From Neolewinella aquimaris (lineage in GTDB: Bacteria; Bacteroidota; Bacteroidia; Chitinophagales; Saprospiraceae), in assembly GCF_014197245.1 (NCBI RefSeq), contig NZ_JACIFF010000009.1, positions 1 through 64,000 on the forward strand: a DNA stretch of 64,000 nucleotides. Direction: 5' to 3'. The translations under genes were made by a program, and so were the position numbers. The notes under the pieces are model-generated. The model was not told where the DNA came from, did no database searches, and saw only the letters and a list, made by a program, of their open reading frames with translations. Positions 16,686 to 25,310 of the stretch are shown here, piece by piece; the stretch's first letter is position 1; each line of letters starts with the position of its first letter.

Positions 16686-17063
16686 ATGAAACTAAATGCG
16701 GGAGTGATTACGGAGAAACTAGCGGAAAGTAAAGCATTCTATTCGGATCACCTGGGCTTCGGCGTGACCTTCGAAAACGATTTCTACGTTCTAATGCATA
16801 CGCCAAACAAGCAGGCTGAATTATCTTTTTTACTGCCCAATCATCCAAGCCAACAGCCGTTGTTTCGTACGCCCTACGGTGGAAAGGGGATGTACCTGAC
16901 GATCGAAATGGATGAGGTAGACACCATCTACGCAGACTTAAAGAAAAAAGGAGTCGACGTCAAGGTGGACCTAAGGGACGAGCCGTGGGGAGACCGACAT
17001 TTCTCCATTGAAGACCCAAATGGCATAGGGATAGATATTGTGAGGTATGCTGCACCCGATTAA
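16686..17063 (+). CDS. VOC-superfamily (glyoxalase/bleomycin-resistance-like) protein
   Basis: A 125-residue protein with two beta-alpha-beta-beta-beta modules: an N-terminal ESKAFYSDHLGF and a C-terminal GDRHFSIEDPNGIGIDIV. The expected metal-ligand positions are only partly filled. Members range from lyases to antibiotic-sequestering proteins. It is 9 bp upstream of an AlkC/AlkD-like repair gene and probably cotranscribed with it. The function is undetermined. The 190-bp gap before it contains nothing recognised. Confidence 0.85.
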   Translation: MKLNAGVITEKLAESKAFYSDHLGFGVTFENDFYVLMHTPNKQAELSFLLPNHPSQQPLFRTPYGGKGMYLTIEMDEVDTIYADLKKKGVDVKVDLRDEPWGDRHFSIEDPNGIGIDIVRYAAPD

Positions 17064-17072
17064 CCCAAAGTG

Positions 17073-17813
17073 ATGGTGGAAAGAGTAAGCATAACCGAAC
17101 AGTTCGGAGAATCGCTCGCGGTGCTGTTGTCAGAGAAGATCCAAACCGTTTACGCAAGATTTGACTCGGAATCGTTTGTTGCAGCGGTCGCGGCGGGCGT
17201 ACCCAACAAGTCTTACACGGAACGAATCGTATTTATCGCCCAACAGCTATTTACTTATTTGCCGGACAACTACGAAGACGCTACAAGCATACTACTGGGA
17301 ATCCTGGGAGACGAAAATCCTAAGGAAACGGGCATGTTCACCGAGTATTGGTGGATCATGCCGATCGGAAAGTACGTCGAGCTATACGGTCTGAACAACT
17401 ATGAAGTTTCAATCAAAGCGATCGAAGAAATCACGAAACGTAACACCGGTGAATACGCGATCCGGCCCTTCATCCGAAACTATCCCGAGCGTTGTCTCGC
17501 CCAGATGAAGGAGTGGGCGAGATCGGAGGACGTTCACTTACGGCGGTTAGCTAGTGAAGGATTACGACCGAAACTACCCTGGGCGAGGAAGCTGGACCTC
17601 TTCAACGACAACCCCAGACCTATTTTTGAGATCCTTGAATTGCTAAAAGCGGACGAGGTGATGTTCGTCAAGAAATCGGTCGGAAACCACCTGACGGACT
17701 GGCTAAAGGTAAACTACGAACCAACGAGAAAGCTGCTACAGGAATGGCAAACATCACCGAATAAGCATACCCAGTGGATCGTAAGACGAGCCACCAGGAA
17801 AATAGCCATCTGA
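17073..17813 (+). CDS. DNA alkylation repair protein (AlkC/AlkD HEAT-repeat family)
   Basis: A 246-residue all-helical protein of the HEAT-like alkylpurine glycosylase superfamily. Successive helical repeats are seen, with the conserved RRLASEGLRPKLPWA segment at about 153-167 and a terminal WIVRRATRKI. In this family, N3- and N7-alkylated purines are excised without base flipping. ATG 17073 (or GTG 17070) starts 9 bp after the VOC gene. A second alkylation glycosylase of a different fold (Aag) lies at 35640, so the strain carries two unrelated activities of this kind. Confidence 0.82.
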   Translation: MVERVSITEQFGESLAVLLSEKIQTVYARFDSESFVAAVAAGVPNKSYTERIVFIAQQLFTYLPDNYEDATSILLGILGDENPKETGMFTEYWWIMPIGKYVELYGLNNYEVSIKAIEEITKRNTGEYAIRPFIRNYPERCLAQMKEWARSEDVHLRRLASEGLRPKLPWARKLDLFNDNPRPIFEILELLKADEVMFVKKSVGNHLTDWLKVNYEPTRKLLQEWQTSPNKHTQWIVRRATRKIAI

Positions 17814-17919
17814 ATAATCCGGACCGCATCCGCCAGGAAAGACGCCTAACGCATACAGTCAGGGGCTCAGCAGTTCTCAGCCGTGGGAGTATATTCGATT
17901 CACCCAAGTTCGATCCTCC

Positions 17920-19206
17920 ATGCATTTCCGTTTTCTACTTTCCCTCTTTTCCCTCCTGCTAGCCGTCAGCCTCACGGCCCAAACGCCCTCCACCCAGCAA
18001 TCGCCGCCACTGACCACCGCCGACCCGGCCAGCGTGGGCATGTCGGCCGAACGGCTCGCTCGTATCGACGCTATGCTAACCGAGGCCATCGCGGAAGAGC
18101 AAGTCCCCGGAGCAGTGGCACTGGTAGCCCGCAACGGCAAGATCGTCTACCACAAGGCGTTCGGCACGGCCGCGGCCGACGGGCGGGAACTGGAGCGGGA
18201 CGACATCTTCCGCATCGCCTCCCAAACCAAGGCCATCACCTCTACCGCAGTCATGATGCTTTGGGAGCAGGGACTCTTTCAACTCGACAACCCGGTCGCC
18301 GACTACATTCCTGCCTTCGCGGACGCCCAGGTGCTTGATACCCTCTACGCAGACGGCACCTACGATACCCGACCGGCCGATAAGCCCATTACCATCCGCC
18401 ACTTGCTGACCCACACCTCCGGACTCGGCTACGGCGTCATCGACGGAGACCCAAGATTCAAACGTATCTACGCGGATGCGGGGGTCACCGACCTCTTCAC
18501 TACCGAAGATATCTCCATCGAAGAGAGCGTCACGAAACTGGCCGCCCTACCCCTTCACCACGATCCCGGCGCGCGCTTTACCTACAGCGAAGGACTCGAT
18601 GTACTGGGCTACTTCATCGAGGTAGTATCCGGAGAGCCGCTGGACGAATACTTCCGCAATCACATCTTCGAACCACTGGGCATGGATGACACCTGGTTCT
18701 ACCTGCCGGAAAACAAGCACGATCGCCTCGTAAGCATCCAGCGGCCCGCTGGCGACGGCTGGGAAAATTACCCTACCACCTTTTACGATCCGAAATACCC
18801 CATTGCGGGCGCCCGCCGCTTCTTCTCCGGCGGAGCCGGCCTCTCGAGCACGGCCGCGGACTACGCCAGCTTCCTGCAGATGTACCTCAACGGCGGAGAA
18901 CTCGACGGCACCCGTCTGCTCAGTCGGACGACCATTCAGAGCATCATGGCCAACCAGGTTGGCGATCTCCGGAACCCGGGGAGCTACTACGGGCTGGCCT
19001 TCGGTGTCGTAGACGAAACGGGACAGGGCCGCGGCGGTCGGGGCAGTGAGGGGACCTTCGACTGGGGCGGCTACTTCAACACCCAGTACTTCGCCGATCC
19101 GCAGGAACAGCTCATCGGCATCTTGATGAAGCAAACCCAGGGCACGTCACAGGATCAGACGGCCTGGAAGTTTCGTCTGCTGGTGGGCGCGGCGGTAGAC
19201 GACTGA
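17920..19206 (+). CDS. Serine hydrolase, class C beta-lactamase-like
   Basis: A 428-residue exported protein (signal MHFRFLLSLFSLLLAVSLTAQ). The penicillin-binding fold has the nucleophile in SQTK (Ser101, Lys104), a Tyr222-Ser-Glu triad element in place of Tyr-x-Asn, and a C-terminal WGGYFNT in the KTG position. These changes point to an esterase or peptidase rather than a lactamase. It is likely to act in the periplasm. It is a single gene with no obvious partner. Confidence 0.88.
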   Translation: MHFRFLLSLFSLLLAVSLTAQTPSTQQSPPLTTADPASVGMSAERLARIDAMLTEAIAEEQVPGAVALVARNGKIVYHKAFGTAAADGRELERDDIFRIASQTKAITSTAVMMLWEQGLFQLDNPVADYIPAFADAQVLDTLYADGTYDTRPADKPITIRHLLTHTSGLGYGVIDGDPRFKRIYADAGVTDLFTTEDISIEESVTKLAALPLHHDPGARFTYSEGLDVLGYFIEVVSGEPLDEYFRNHIFEPLGMDDTWFYLPENKHDRLVSIQRPAGDGWENYPTTFYDPKYPIAGARRFFSGGAGLSSTAADYASFLQMYLNGGELDGTRLLSRTTIQSIMANQVGDLRNPGSYYGLAFGVVDETGQGRGGRGSEGTFDWGGYFNTQYFADPQEQLIGILMKQTQGTSQDQTAWKFRLLVGAAVDD

Positions 19207-19322
19207 GCCGGGACCGGTGCGGGTCAAATAGCTACAACATCCTCCGGCCGTTTCGCATTAGGCTGCCACCTGGCGCTCGGTGAGCGGAATCCTCCCCTGC
19301 CCGCTCCCCAAAGACCTCACCT

Positions 19323-19667
19323 ATGGACTTCCCCACCGTGGCCACCTATTTCTCCGGGCTCTCCTTTCTGTTCTTCGGGACAAGCTGCCTGACCTCTTCC
19401 TACATGAAGCGTGAATTCATCCGCTACGGGTACGACCGCCAGCGACCGCTCGTCGGAGTCCTGCAGATCCTAGGGGGCGCGGGCCTCATCGTCGGTTACT
19501 GGATATGGCCCCCGCTCGCACTCGCCTCCGCCACCGGTCTGTTTCTAATGATGGCCTACGGTTTCGGCGTTCGGATGAAGATCGGCGACAGTTTCCTAGC
19601 CTCCACCCCAGCCTTTCTGTATGCCGCCCTCAATCTGTACCTCGCCATTCACTACGGCGGCAGCTAG
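19323..19667 (+). CDS. DoxX-like membrane protein (first of a convergent pair)
   Basis: A 114-residue four-helix inner-membrane protein: hydrophobic segments at about 5-25, 42-62, 65-84 and 92-110, with the RYGYDRQRPLVGVLQILGGAGL loop typical of DoxX-like families. No catalytic residues are known. Its TAG stop shares the palindrome CTAG (19664-19667) with the stop of the opposite-strand DoxX-like gene. Confidence 0.8.
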   Translation: MDFPTVATYFSGLSFLFFGTSCLTSSYMKREFIRYGYDRQRPLVGVLQILGGAGLIVGYWIWPPLALASATGLFLMMAYGFGVRMKIGDSFLASTPAFLYAALNLYLAIHYGGS

Positions 19668-20047
19668 TTGAGCACAGCGTTTTCGGGAACGAACGCAATA
19701 ATCAGGCACATCATCAGGAAAAGCGCCGCCGGGAAGGACTTGATGAGGGGATCGCTGATCTTCAGGTGCATCAGTACCGAACCGGCCAGCATGGCGGCCA
19801 GACCGATCGCTGCCGGGAACCGGAGCACCGGATACCAGATGGCGGCGAGGAGTAGCAACGCAAGGACCGTCTTAATGGCCCCCACCACGTACACGGACCA
19901 ATCCGGCAGGCCGTAGGCCCTAAATTCCTCCACGATCGTAGTAGCGTCGCCGCCGCGCCACCGGGTAGCCTTGTTGTACTGCACCAGCCAGACGTTCAGG
20001 ATACTCAATCCAACGATAAGCTGAAGAACAATGATGAGGTATTCCAT
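19664..20047 (-). CDS. DoxX-like membrane protein (second of a convergent pair)
   Basis: A 127-residue four-helix membrane protein with the FRAYGLPDWSVYVVGAIKTVLAL segment characteristic of DoxX-like proteins and an N-terminal LNVWLVQYNKATRWRGG loop. It is clearly related in layout to the 19323 product but divergent in sequence. The two genes converge and overlap by four bases. The function is unknown; relatives are linked to redox or quinone chemistry. Confidence 0.8.
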   Translation of the reverse strand: MEYLIIVLQLIVGLSILNVWLVQYNKATRWRGGDATTIVEEFRAYGLPDWSVYVVGAIKTVLALLLLAAIWYPVLRFPAAIGLAAMLAGSVLMHLKISDPLIKSFPAALFLMMCLIIAFVPENAVLN

Positions 20048-20409
20048 ACTGCCTGTTTTGACGCCTGACCGCTGGACAATCCCCCGGCCGTGCTACTGCC
20101 CAACAGCTTTTCCCGCTTCCGGTTTCGAATGGCGTAGGTGACAGGCGGGATGTTACTGACAGTCGCCGTCGGAAATTCGGCGGTGCATCATGCGTAACGG
20201 TGTGCGGCCATATTACGCTGCCAACACAAGTAGTTGTTGTCGCAGGATGATTTGGTTTCGTATCTGCTAGATATCGGTATGTGGCGAGTGTGGCCATACA
20301 GGATTATCTTTCTACTCGCGCAGTTTGGGCAGGTGAGCATGCTTGTTACGTTTTGTCACCCTTAAGATAGTGATCCCGTTCAGGCTGCCGCGAAAAAAAC
20401 AAGCACGGC
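20048..20409. other. Intergenic, no feature recognised
   Basis: The 362-bp gap separates two divergently transcribed genes and must hold both promoters. TTACGTTTTG at about 20346 is one base too long for a -7 consensus. No RNA gene or repeat is apparent. Confidence 0.4.
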
Positions 20410-21315
20410 ATGAACGCGATCGAGAACTATAAACGCAGCAGACAGCGACTCTTTGACGTGCATGACATACAGCCACATTCGAGGGTAGTGGTTACGGACG
20501 GCCCGGTAAAACGTGTCCACTATCTCGAAATCGGCATGGGAAGTCCCCTAGTCTTGGTACACGGCGGAGGGAGTCATTCGAGTGAATGGATCAACATTCT
20601 CAAACCGCTATCGGCACACTACCGGGTATACGCCGTCGACCGCCCGGGATGTGGACTGACGGATAATTTTGACTACACGGGAGTTAATGTCCAGAAAAAT
20701 GCGGTCGAATTCATCGAGTCATTCATGGATGCCCTGGAACTGGAAAAAGCGTTATTCGTAGCCCAATCTATGGGAGGCTACTTTAGCATCTGCTTTGCCC
20801 TGAAATGTCCCGAAAGAGTAGAAAAACTACTCTTAATTGGCGCGCCAGCGGGTATGAATTTATGGATCCCTCCGGTGTTAAGGTTTCTGGGAACCAAGGG
20901 ATTGAATCGCCTACTGGTGAAATCCCTAGCCAAACCAAGTGTCAGGAATGTAAAAAACGTGCATAAACAACTATTGGTAGCGGACATAGAAAAACTATCG
21001 GACACTTACCTGGAACATTGCTATCACGGCCAGCTGTTACCGGGAAGCGAGCTTGGTTTTCTTACCTTATTGGAGAACGTCCTGACGCTGAGGGGCTGGA
21101 AGAAAGACCTGTACGTAGGGGATAAATTGCACCAACTAAAGATGCCGGTACGATTTATTTGGGGAGACAAGGACGCGTTCGAGAAGCCCGATACGGGTGG
21201 AGCAAAAACATCAGGAATCCGTGACTGTCGGTTTGAGGTAGTGCGTGATGCCGGGCATTGCCCCTGGCTCGATCAGCCGGAAAAATGTGTTGCTCTGATA
21301 CGAGATATGCTGTAA
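20410..21315 (+). CDS. Alpha/beta-fold hydrolase
   Basis: A 301-residue cytoplasmic hydrolase. The oxyanion strand is LVHGGGSHSSEW, and the nucleophile elbow is AQSMGG with Ser120 (Ala replaces the first Gly of GxSxG). The catalytic acid is in WGDKDAF (probably Asp255), and the base is His283 in DAGHCPW. A helical cap lies at about 150-215. This is the haloperoxidase/MhpC-like family; the substrate is not predictable. The gene is AT-richer than its surroundings. Confidence 0.87.
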   Translation: MNAIENYKRSRQRLFDVHDIQPHSRVVVTDGPVKRVHYLEIGMGSPLVLVHGGGSHSSEWINILKPLSAHYRVYAVDRPGCGLTDNFDYTGVNVQKNAVEFIESFMDALELEKALFVAQSMGGYFSICFALKCPERVEKLLLIGAPAGMNLWIPPVLRFLGTKGLNRLLVKSLAKPSVRNVKNVHKQLLVADIEKLSDTYLEHCYHGQLLPGSELGFLTLLENVLTLRGWKKDLYVGDKLHQLKMPVRFIWGDKDAFEKPDTGGAKTSGIRDCRFEVVRDAGHCPWLDQPEKCVALIRDML

Positions 21316-21390
21316 AACTGAAGTTTGTCCGGGAACAAGGAGCATAACCCAGATACTTGCACTATCACCTCACCTAATCGAAGTTGTTTG

Positions 21391-21476
21391 GCGCGGACGC
21401 AGGTGCAGGGTCTATCGGTATCAGCCAAGTTTGCTGGCATTGACCCGAACCACATTGCACCTGCGGCCCCGCCGAC
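21391..21476. repeat. Inverted pair of the GCACCTGCG oligomer
   Basis: 21391-21408 (minus sense) and 21455-21476 (plus sense) both read TGCACCTGCG followed by a GC-rich tail. They can pair over about 10 bases around a 46-base loop. This is the only place in the window where two copies of the oligomer face each other. Confidence 0.55.
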
Positions 21477-21599
21477 GCCCAGCTTAGGGCGTGCCTAGAG
21501 GAACTGCTGCGCCACCCGGAACGACACCCATTTGACCATGAGCAAGTGGCCGGAAATACACTGTTTAAGAAAACCAACGATTGGCTAAATCAACAGTGA
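21411..21599 (+). pseudogene. Frameshifted gene remnant of unknown family
   Basis: Frame one gives GLSVSAKFAGIDPNHI...SLGRA and then a stop. Shifting by one base continues as EELLRHPERHPFDHEQVAG followed by NTLFKKTNDWLNQQ and a stop. The amino-acid texture of both parts, meeting at about 21490-21500, suggests the 3' end of a real gene broken by one indel. I do not recognise the family. The rest of the 350-bp gap 21316-21665 shows nothing else. Confidence 0.4.
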
Positions 21600-21665
21600 A
21601 CTAGTTAATGGATGCCCTGATCCACTAGTCTGCCCTGCGGTACAGGCCAGTAGATACCTACCAAC

Positions 21666-22304
21666 CTAATTCCCCGGGTGCACTGCGACCTGGATATTCG
21701 CGCAGTAGCCCACCTCATCGGAGTCCGGATGAAGGCTGGGTCCTGATGGGAAGCCGGAGGTGCACCCCCCGTCCATCGTATTGATTTGGCTCGGGATGAT
21801 TCCGGGCTGGGCCGGGCCGTGCGTACGCAGGGCCAAATGTACTTCCGCCGTTAGCGGGCTGTCGAATTCGGTGAGGGTGCGCGGGGCGTCAAAGCCGTCG
21901 CCGAGGTGTAGGTGTCCGGAAAAATTGCCCTTCCCGCTTGCACCGACGATGTGGCCGGCGGCGTAGGTGGAGGAAGGCGGACCCGGCTCATCGCCGAAGA
22001 CCACGAACCACAGCGTATAGGCATTTCCGGGAATTAGGTTCTCCGTTTTGAAGTGTGCCGTGATGCCGTTTTTGGTACGGCGCAATTCGGAGTGGGCTCC
22101 CGGAATGATCATCCATTCTCCCGCGGGATTTTCGTAAATGGCAACGGATTCACTTTTGCCCCTGGCCTTGCCCTTAGCCAAAGCTGACGCCCCGATGCGT
22201 TGAACGTCCGACTCCGAGGTATTTAGGGCGAATTGCTCGTCTTTGGTGCAGGAAGCCAGCACGAAAAGCGCGAGTAGGGACAGCAGTATTTTGCGGATCA
22301 ACAT
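21666..22304 (-). CDS. Lipoprotein of unknown function
   Basis: A 212-residue lipoprotein (signal ending in FVLASC). The mature part has a beta-rich region (YENPAGEWMIIPGAHSELRR, NGITAHFKTENLIPGNAYTLWFVVF) ending in a conserved-looking HLALRTHGP-QPGIIPSQI segment. Two late cysteines (GGCTSG, GYCANIQ) could form a disulphide. The texture recalls uncharacterised secreted proteins of proteobacteria and Bacteroidota, but I cannot name the domain. It is a single gene, transcribed away from the reductase gene at 22668. Confidence 0.75.
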   Translation of the reverse strand: MLIRKILLSLLALFVLASCTKDEQFALNTSESDVQRIGASALAKGKARGKSESVAIYENPAGEWMIIPGAHSELRRTKNGITAHFKTENLIPGNAYTLWFVVFGDEPGPPSSTYAAGHIVGASGKGNFSGHLHLGDGFDAPRTLTEFDSPLTAEVHLALRTHGPAQPGIIPSQINTMDGGCTSGFPSGPSLHPDSDEVGYCANIQVAVHPGN

Positions 22305-22455
22305 GACATGGTGTTTTACAAGGCAGGCGACGCCCCCTTGCGAATAGCCGGGGAATATCGTAAGCCCTCGATTTAGGAATGGGCCCCACGTAGAGGATAT
22401 TGCAAACCTAGGCGCACCGGCGTAAGCCTGCTTTTGCTATTTTGGCGAAGTGTTG

Positions 22456-22500
22456 TCTCATTATTGCAAAATGAGATGGGTAAGCCTTGGGCTATTTTTG
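22456..22500 (+). promoter_or_regulatory. Inverted repeat and -7-like box in the gap before the reductase
   Basis: TCTCATT and AATGAGA (22456-22476) form a 7-bp inverted repeat. At 22493-22500 TATTTTTG fits TAnnTTTG. Together they look like an operator just upstream of a promoter, about 170 bp before the reductase ATG. The rest of 22305-22667 shows nothing else. Confidence 0.4.
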
Positions 22501-22667
22501 CACCGAGAGCGAAAAAACAGCAGTAATGCTCCCGTAATCAGCTAGTTACGTGTTGCACTCGGACGTGGTCCAATTGGCGTGTCCGGCTAGGTCGATCCGT
22601 ATTTGAGCCTGAACGATCGGTTCAAACTTGGGTTCAAGCCTTAATTTTTGTGTGCCCAATTACGACT

Positions 22668-23519
22668 ATGAAAATCGCAGTTACATCAGCAAGCGGACAG
22701 CTAGGTTCCGCCATCGTGAGGCAGCTGATAAATGAGGTCGGCGAAGACCACGTCGTCGGAATTGCCCGAACTCCCGAGAAGGCAAGCAATCTGGGTGTCG
22801 AAATCCGGAAAGGTGATTACAACAGCCGTCAGCAGTTTGATGAAGCCCTTCGTGGGGTCGATACCGTTCTATTGGTTTCGGGCATGGATGACCCCCAGAA
22901 ACGAATTCAGCAGCACCGGAACGTGATTGAAGCCGCTAAGTACAACGGAGTGTCGAAGATCGTCTACACCGGCATTGTAGGGGACGAAACCGATACGGCG
23001 TTTAGTCCGATCGTACAGTCCAATCGACAAACGGAAAACGATGTTCGGGGGTCTGGTCTTCAGTGGGTGATCGGAAGGAACGGCATCTACATCGAACCGG
23101 ATCTGGAGTACATCGACCACTACGTAAAGGACGGAGAGATCACAAACTGTGCGGGTGGTGGCAAGTGCACTTACACCAGCAGGAGTGAGTTGGGCTGTGC
23201 TTACGCCCGAATGCTGCTGGATGAAAAACACCACGGGCAGGTGTACAATTTAGTCGGTGAGGCCATTACCCAGGCACGGTTGGCTGAACTACTCAACCGG
23301 GTATACGGTACCGAGCTAACCTACCGTCCGGTCTCGGTTGCCGCTTACGCGAAGGAGCGACGGACGGCTCTGGGAGAGTTTATGGGGACGGTCATCGCCG
23401 GCATCTATGAGGGAATTCAAAACGGCGCTTACGACTTGCGGTCGGACTACGAGCGGGCCGCCGGGCGGGCGCACAAGGCACCGTTGGAGATGATCAAAAA
23501 CCTTGCGAGCGTACAATAG
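22668..23519 (+). CDS. NmrA-like NAD(P)-binding reductase (QorB/YtfG type)
   Basis: A 283-residue Rossmann-fold protein resembling NAD(P)H:quinone oxidoreductase 2. The nucleotide-binding loop is TSASGQLGSAIV, and then come KGDYNS, DTVLLVSGMDDPQKRIQQHRNVIEAA, KIVYTGI, the IGRNGIYIEP loop, and NLVGEAITQARLAELLNRV near the end. Two in-frame starts exist; ATG 22668 is two residues before the Rossmann strand, so it is preferred to GTG 22650. It probably reduces quinones or senses the NADP redox state. It is monocistronic. Confidence 0.87.
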   Translation: MKIAVTSASGQLGSAIVRQLINEVGEDHVVGIARTPEKASNLGVEIRKGDYNSRQQFDEALRGVDTVLLVSGMDDPQKRIQQHRNVIEAAKYNGVSKIVYTGIVGDETDTAFSPIVQSNRQTENDVRGSGLQWVIGRNGIYIEPDLEYIDHYVKDGEITNCAGGGKCTYTSRSELGCAYARMLLDEKHHGQVYNLVGEAITQARLAELLNRVYGTELTYRPVSVAAYAKERRTALGEFMGTVIAGIYEGIQNGAYDLRSDYERAAGRAHKAPLEMIKNLASVQ

Positions 23520-23604
23520 GCCATCCAGCTACATCTAACTGATGCTTAGTTGTAAAACCTTTAAATTGGACAATCCGTAATAGTAGCTTCCTGTATCCGC
23601 CATT

Positions 23605-24069
23605 ATGAAGCGACCGATCGCAACATTTCTTCAGGCAGTCACCGTAATGATTGGCATTCTGGCGATTTTTGTCCTGGTCAGGTTTCCGATGATGGAGGGG
23701 AGGGCCACCGATCTAGACTTGGCAAGCATCTACCTCGATCCATTTATTCTATATGGATATGCCTCATCAATTGCCTTTTTTGTGCTGTTGTATCAAGTAT
23801 TTCAATTGTTCGGATACATTGGGCGAGATGAGTTTTATTCACCTTGTGCGACTAAAACCCTGAGACGTATTAAATTTTGCGCGATTGTGTTGGGTGCGTC
23901 GATCGTGGCTGCAGGATTGTACATACGTGAATTTCATCACGAAGACGACGACCCCGCCGGATTTCTCGCCATCTGCATTATGGGCACCTTTATTGCAATA
24001 GTAGTTGCAACGGCTGCGACGATGCTCGAAAAGAGTACGAAAAGGTCCGTTACTTCCGGAGTTTGCTGA
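23605..24069 (+). CDS. DUF2975 family membrane protein
   Basis: A 154-residue inner-membrane protein with four predicted helices (about 10-27, 48-70, 88-108 and 119-138). The sequence between helices 2 and 3, FQLFGYIGRDEFYSPCATKTLRRIKF, is the DUF2975 signature. In many genomes this gene is followed by a small Xre/Cro regulator; none is found here, and the next gene is an FKBP. The gene is AT-rich relative to neighbours. The function is unknown. Confidence 0.82.
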   Translation: MKRPIATFLQAVTVMIGILAIFVLVRFPMMEGRATDLDLASIYLDPFILYGYASSIAFFVLLYQVFQLFGYIGRDEFYSPCATKTLRRIKFCAIVLGASIVAAGLYIREFHHEDDDPAGFLAICIMGTFIAIVVATAATMLEKSTKRSVTSGVC

Positions 24070-24163
24070 AGTCCGTGCTCGCTGCTACGCCACGTTGATT
24101 GCTTTCCCTGAATTTCCTCCGCACCTGCGTCCCCGCCCCCCGTATTCCGCCTACCTTGCCGCC

Positions 24164-24604
24164 ATGAAGAAGCCGACCAAAGCCAAGCTGAAAGCCATTG
24201 CGGCGGATCGCATCGCCTTCGCAAAGGAAATACGGCAGGACTACCTGGATGGGAAACTGGAACCCAACCGGACGGCGTCAGGACTAGGCTACCTTATTCA
24301 CGAAGCCGGAGAAGGCGTGCAGCCGAAGCCGGGACAGCGGGTGGAAGTACACTACGTCGGGCTACTCGAGGATAAACCCAGCGTGTTTGAAGAATCGTTC
24401 AGCAGCGCGAGGGGGGTGCGCTTTTTGCTCGGAGCCGGCGAAGTGATTCCGGCCTGGGATGAAGCCATCGCGCTGCTGCGGTGGGGTGACGAAGCCACGC
24501 TCTTTGTGCCAGCTAAGCTGGGTTACGGGCCAAAGGGACGGGGGCAGGGAATCCCGACAAACAGTAACTTGATCTTCTATGTGGAGATCGCATCGGTGGG
24601 GTAA
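24164..24604 (+). CDS. FKBP-type peptidyl-prolyl isomerase, cytoplasmic form
   Basis: A 146-residue protein without a signal peptide. About 40 charged N-terminal residues precede an FKBP domain with GQRVEVHYVGLLEDKPSVF, IPAWDEAIALLRWGDEATLFVPAKLGYG and a terminal LIFYVEI. The ATG at 24164 is preferred; the longer frame to 24005 runs through the GC-rich oligomer copy at 24118-24142 and the preceding gene. It ends immediately before a methyltransferase gene and is probably cotranscribed with it. Confidence 0.88.
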   Translation: MKKPTKAKLKAIAADRIAFAKEIRQDYLDGKLEPNRTASGLGYLIHEAGEGVQPKPGQRVEVHYVGLLEDKPSVFEESFSSARGVRFLLGAGEVIPAWDEAIALLRWGDEATLFVPAKLGYGPKGRGQGIPTNSNLIFYVEIASVG

Positions 24605-24610
24605 GTGGTT

Positions 24611-25192
24611 ATGGACAAATCGAATGGGTACGAGAAAATAGCTAGTAGGTTTATCGAACTCCGCGGAAAAGCCACGGATGGGATAGGTGCCGCGACCGTC
24701 CGCAAATGGGCGCGTACTCTGCCGCCGGGTGCCTCTATACTGGATCTGGGTTGTGGAACCGGGCTTCCAATTACTAAGGTGTTGGTTGAAGAGGGGATGC
24801 GCGTCTACGCGATAGATGCATCGCCTACTTTGCTCCGCGCCTTTAGGCAGAATTTTCCGAGCGTCCCCGCTAGGCGCGAAAGCGTAGCGGAATCCTCGTT
24901 TTTTGACCTTCAATACGGGGCAGTTATCGCCATCGGCCTGATGTTCCTTTTACCGCCAACGGAACAGGGGGCGATGATTCAAAAAGCTGCCGATCACCTA
25001 CGGACCGGGGGAAAGCTGCTGTTTACTGCCCCGCGCGTGAAAACCGAGTGGAAAGATGTTCTGACCGGAGAACAGTCGGTATCGCTGGGAGCGGAGCGAT
25101 ATAAGACCGTGTTGTCAGAAGCGGGACTGTCGCTGCTCGCTGAATTTGAGGACGAAGGGGGGAATTATTACTTCGACGCGGTGAAGGAGTGA
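24611..25192 (+). CDS. Class I SAM-dependent methyltransferase
   Basis: A 193-residue enzyme with motif I ILDLGCGTG at about residues 39-47, motif II VYAIDAS, and a later LRTGGKLLFTAP (motif IV/V area). It is in the Methyltransf_11/25 group; the substrate is unknown. ATG 24611 lies 6 bp after the FKBP stop (an in-frame GTG sits directly behind that stop), so the two genes form a transcriptional unit. Confidence 0.87.
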   Translation: MDKSNGYEKIASRFIELRGKATDGIGAATVRKWARTLPPGASILDLGCGTGLPITKVLVEEGMRVYAIDASPTLLRAFRQNFPSVPARRESVAESSFFDLQYGAVIAIGLMFLLPPTEQGAMIQKAADHLRTGGKLLFTAPRVKTEWKDVLTGEQSVSLGAERYKTVLSEAGLSLLAEFEDEGGNYYFDAVKE

Positions 25193-25310
25193 TGAGCGGG
25201 GTGGTTTGTCGGGCGGGTGAGGGGTTTCGGTCGATTGGTTTTGCGGGTAAGCCCTGGCGAGTGTTCCTTGGCATTGAGCACTATCCACCTCACCCTCAAC
25301 TAATATTGCG

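Noticed and set aside
20277-20365. A 28-codon ORF (VWPYRIIFLLAQFGQ-like) before the alpha/beta hydrolase
   Set aside because: It is too short, with no homologous texture or signal; it is likely chance within the promoter region.
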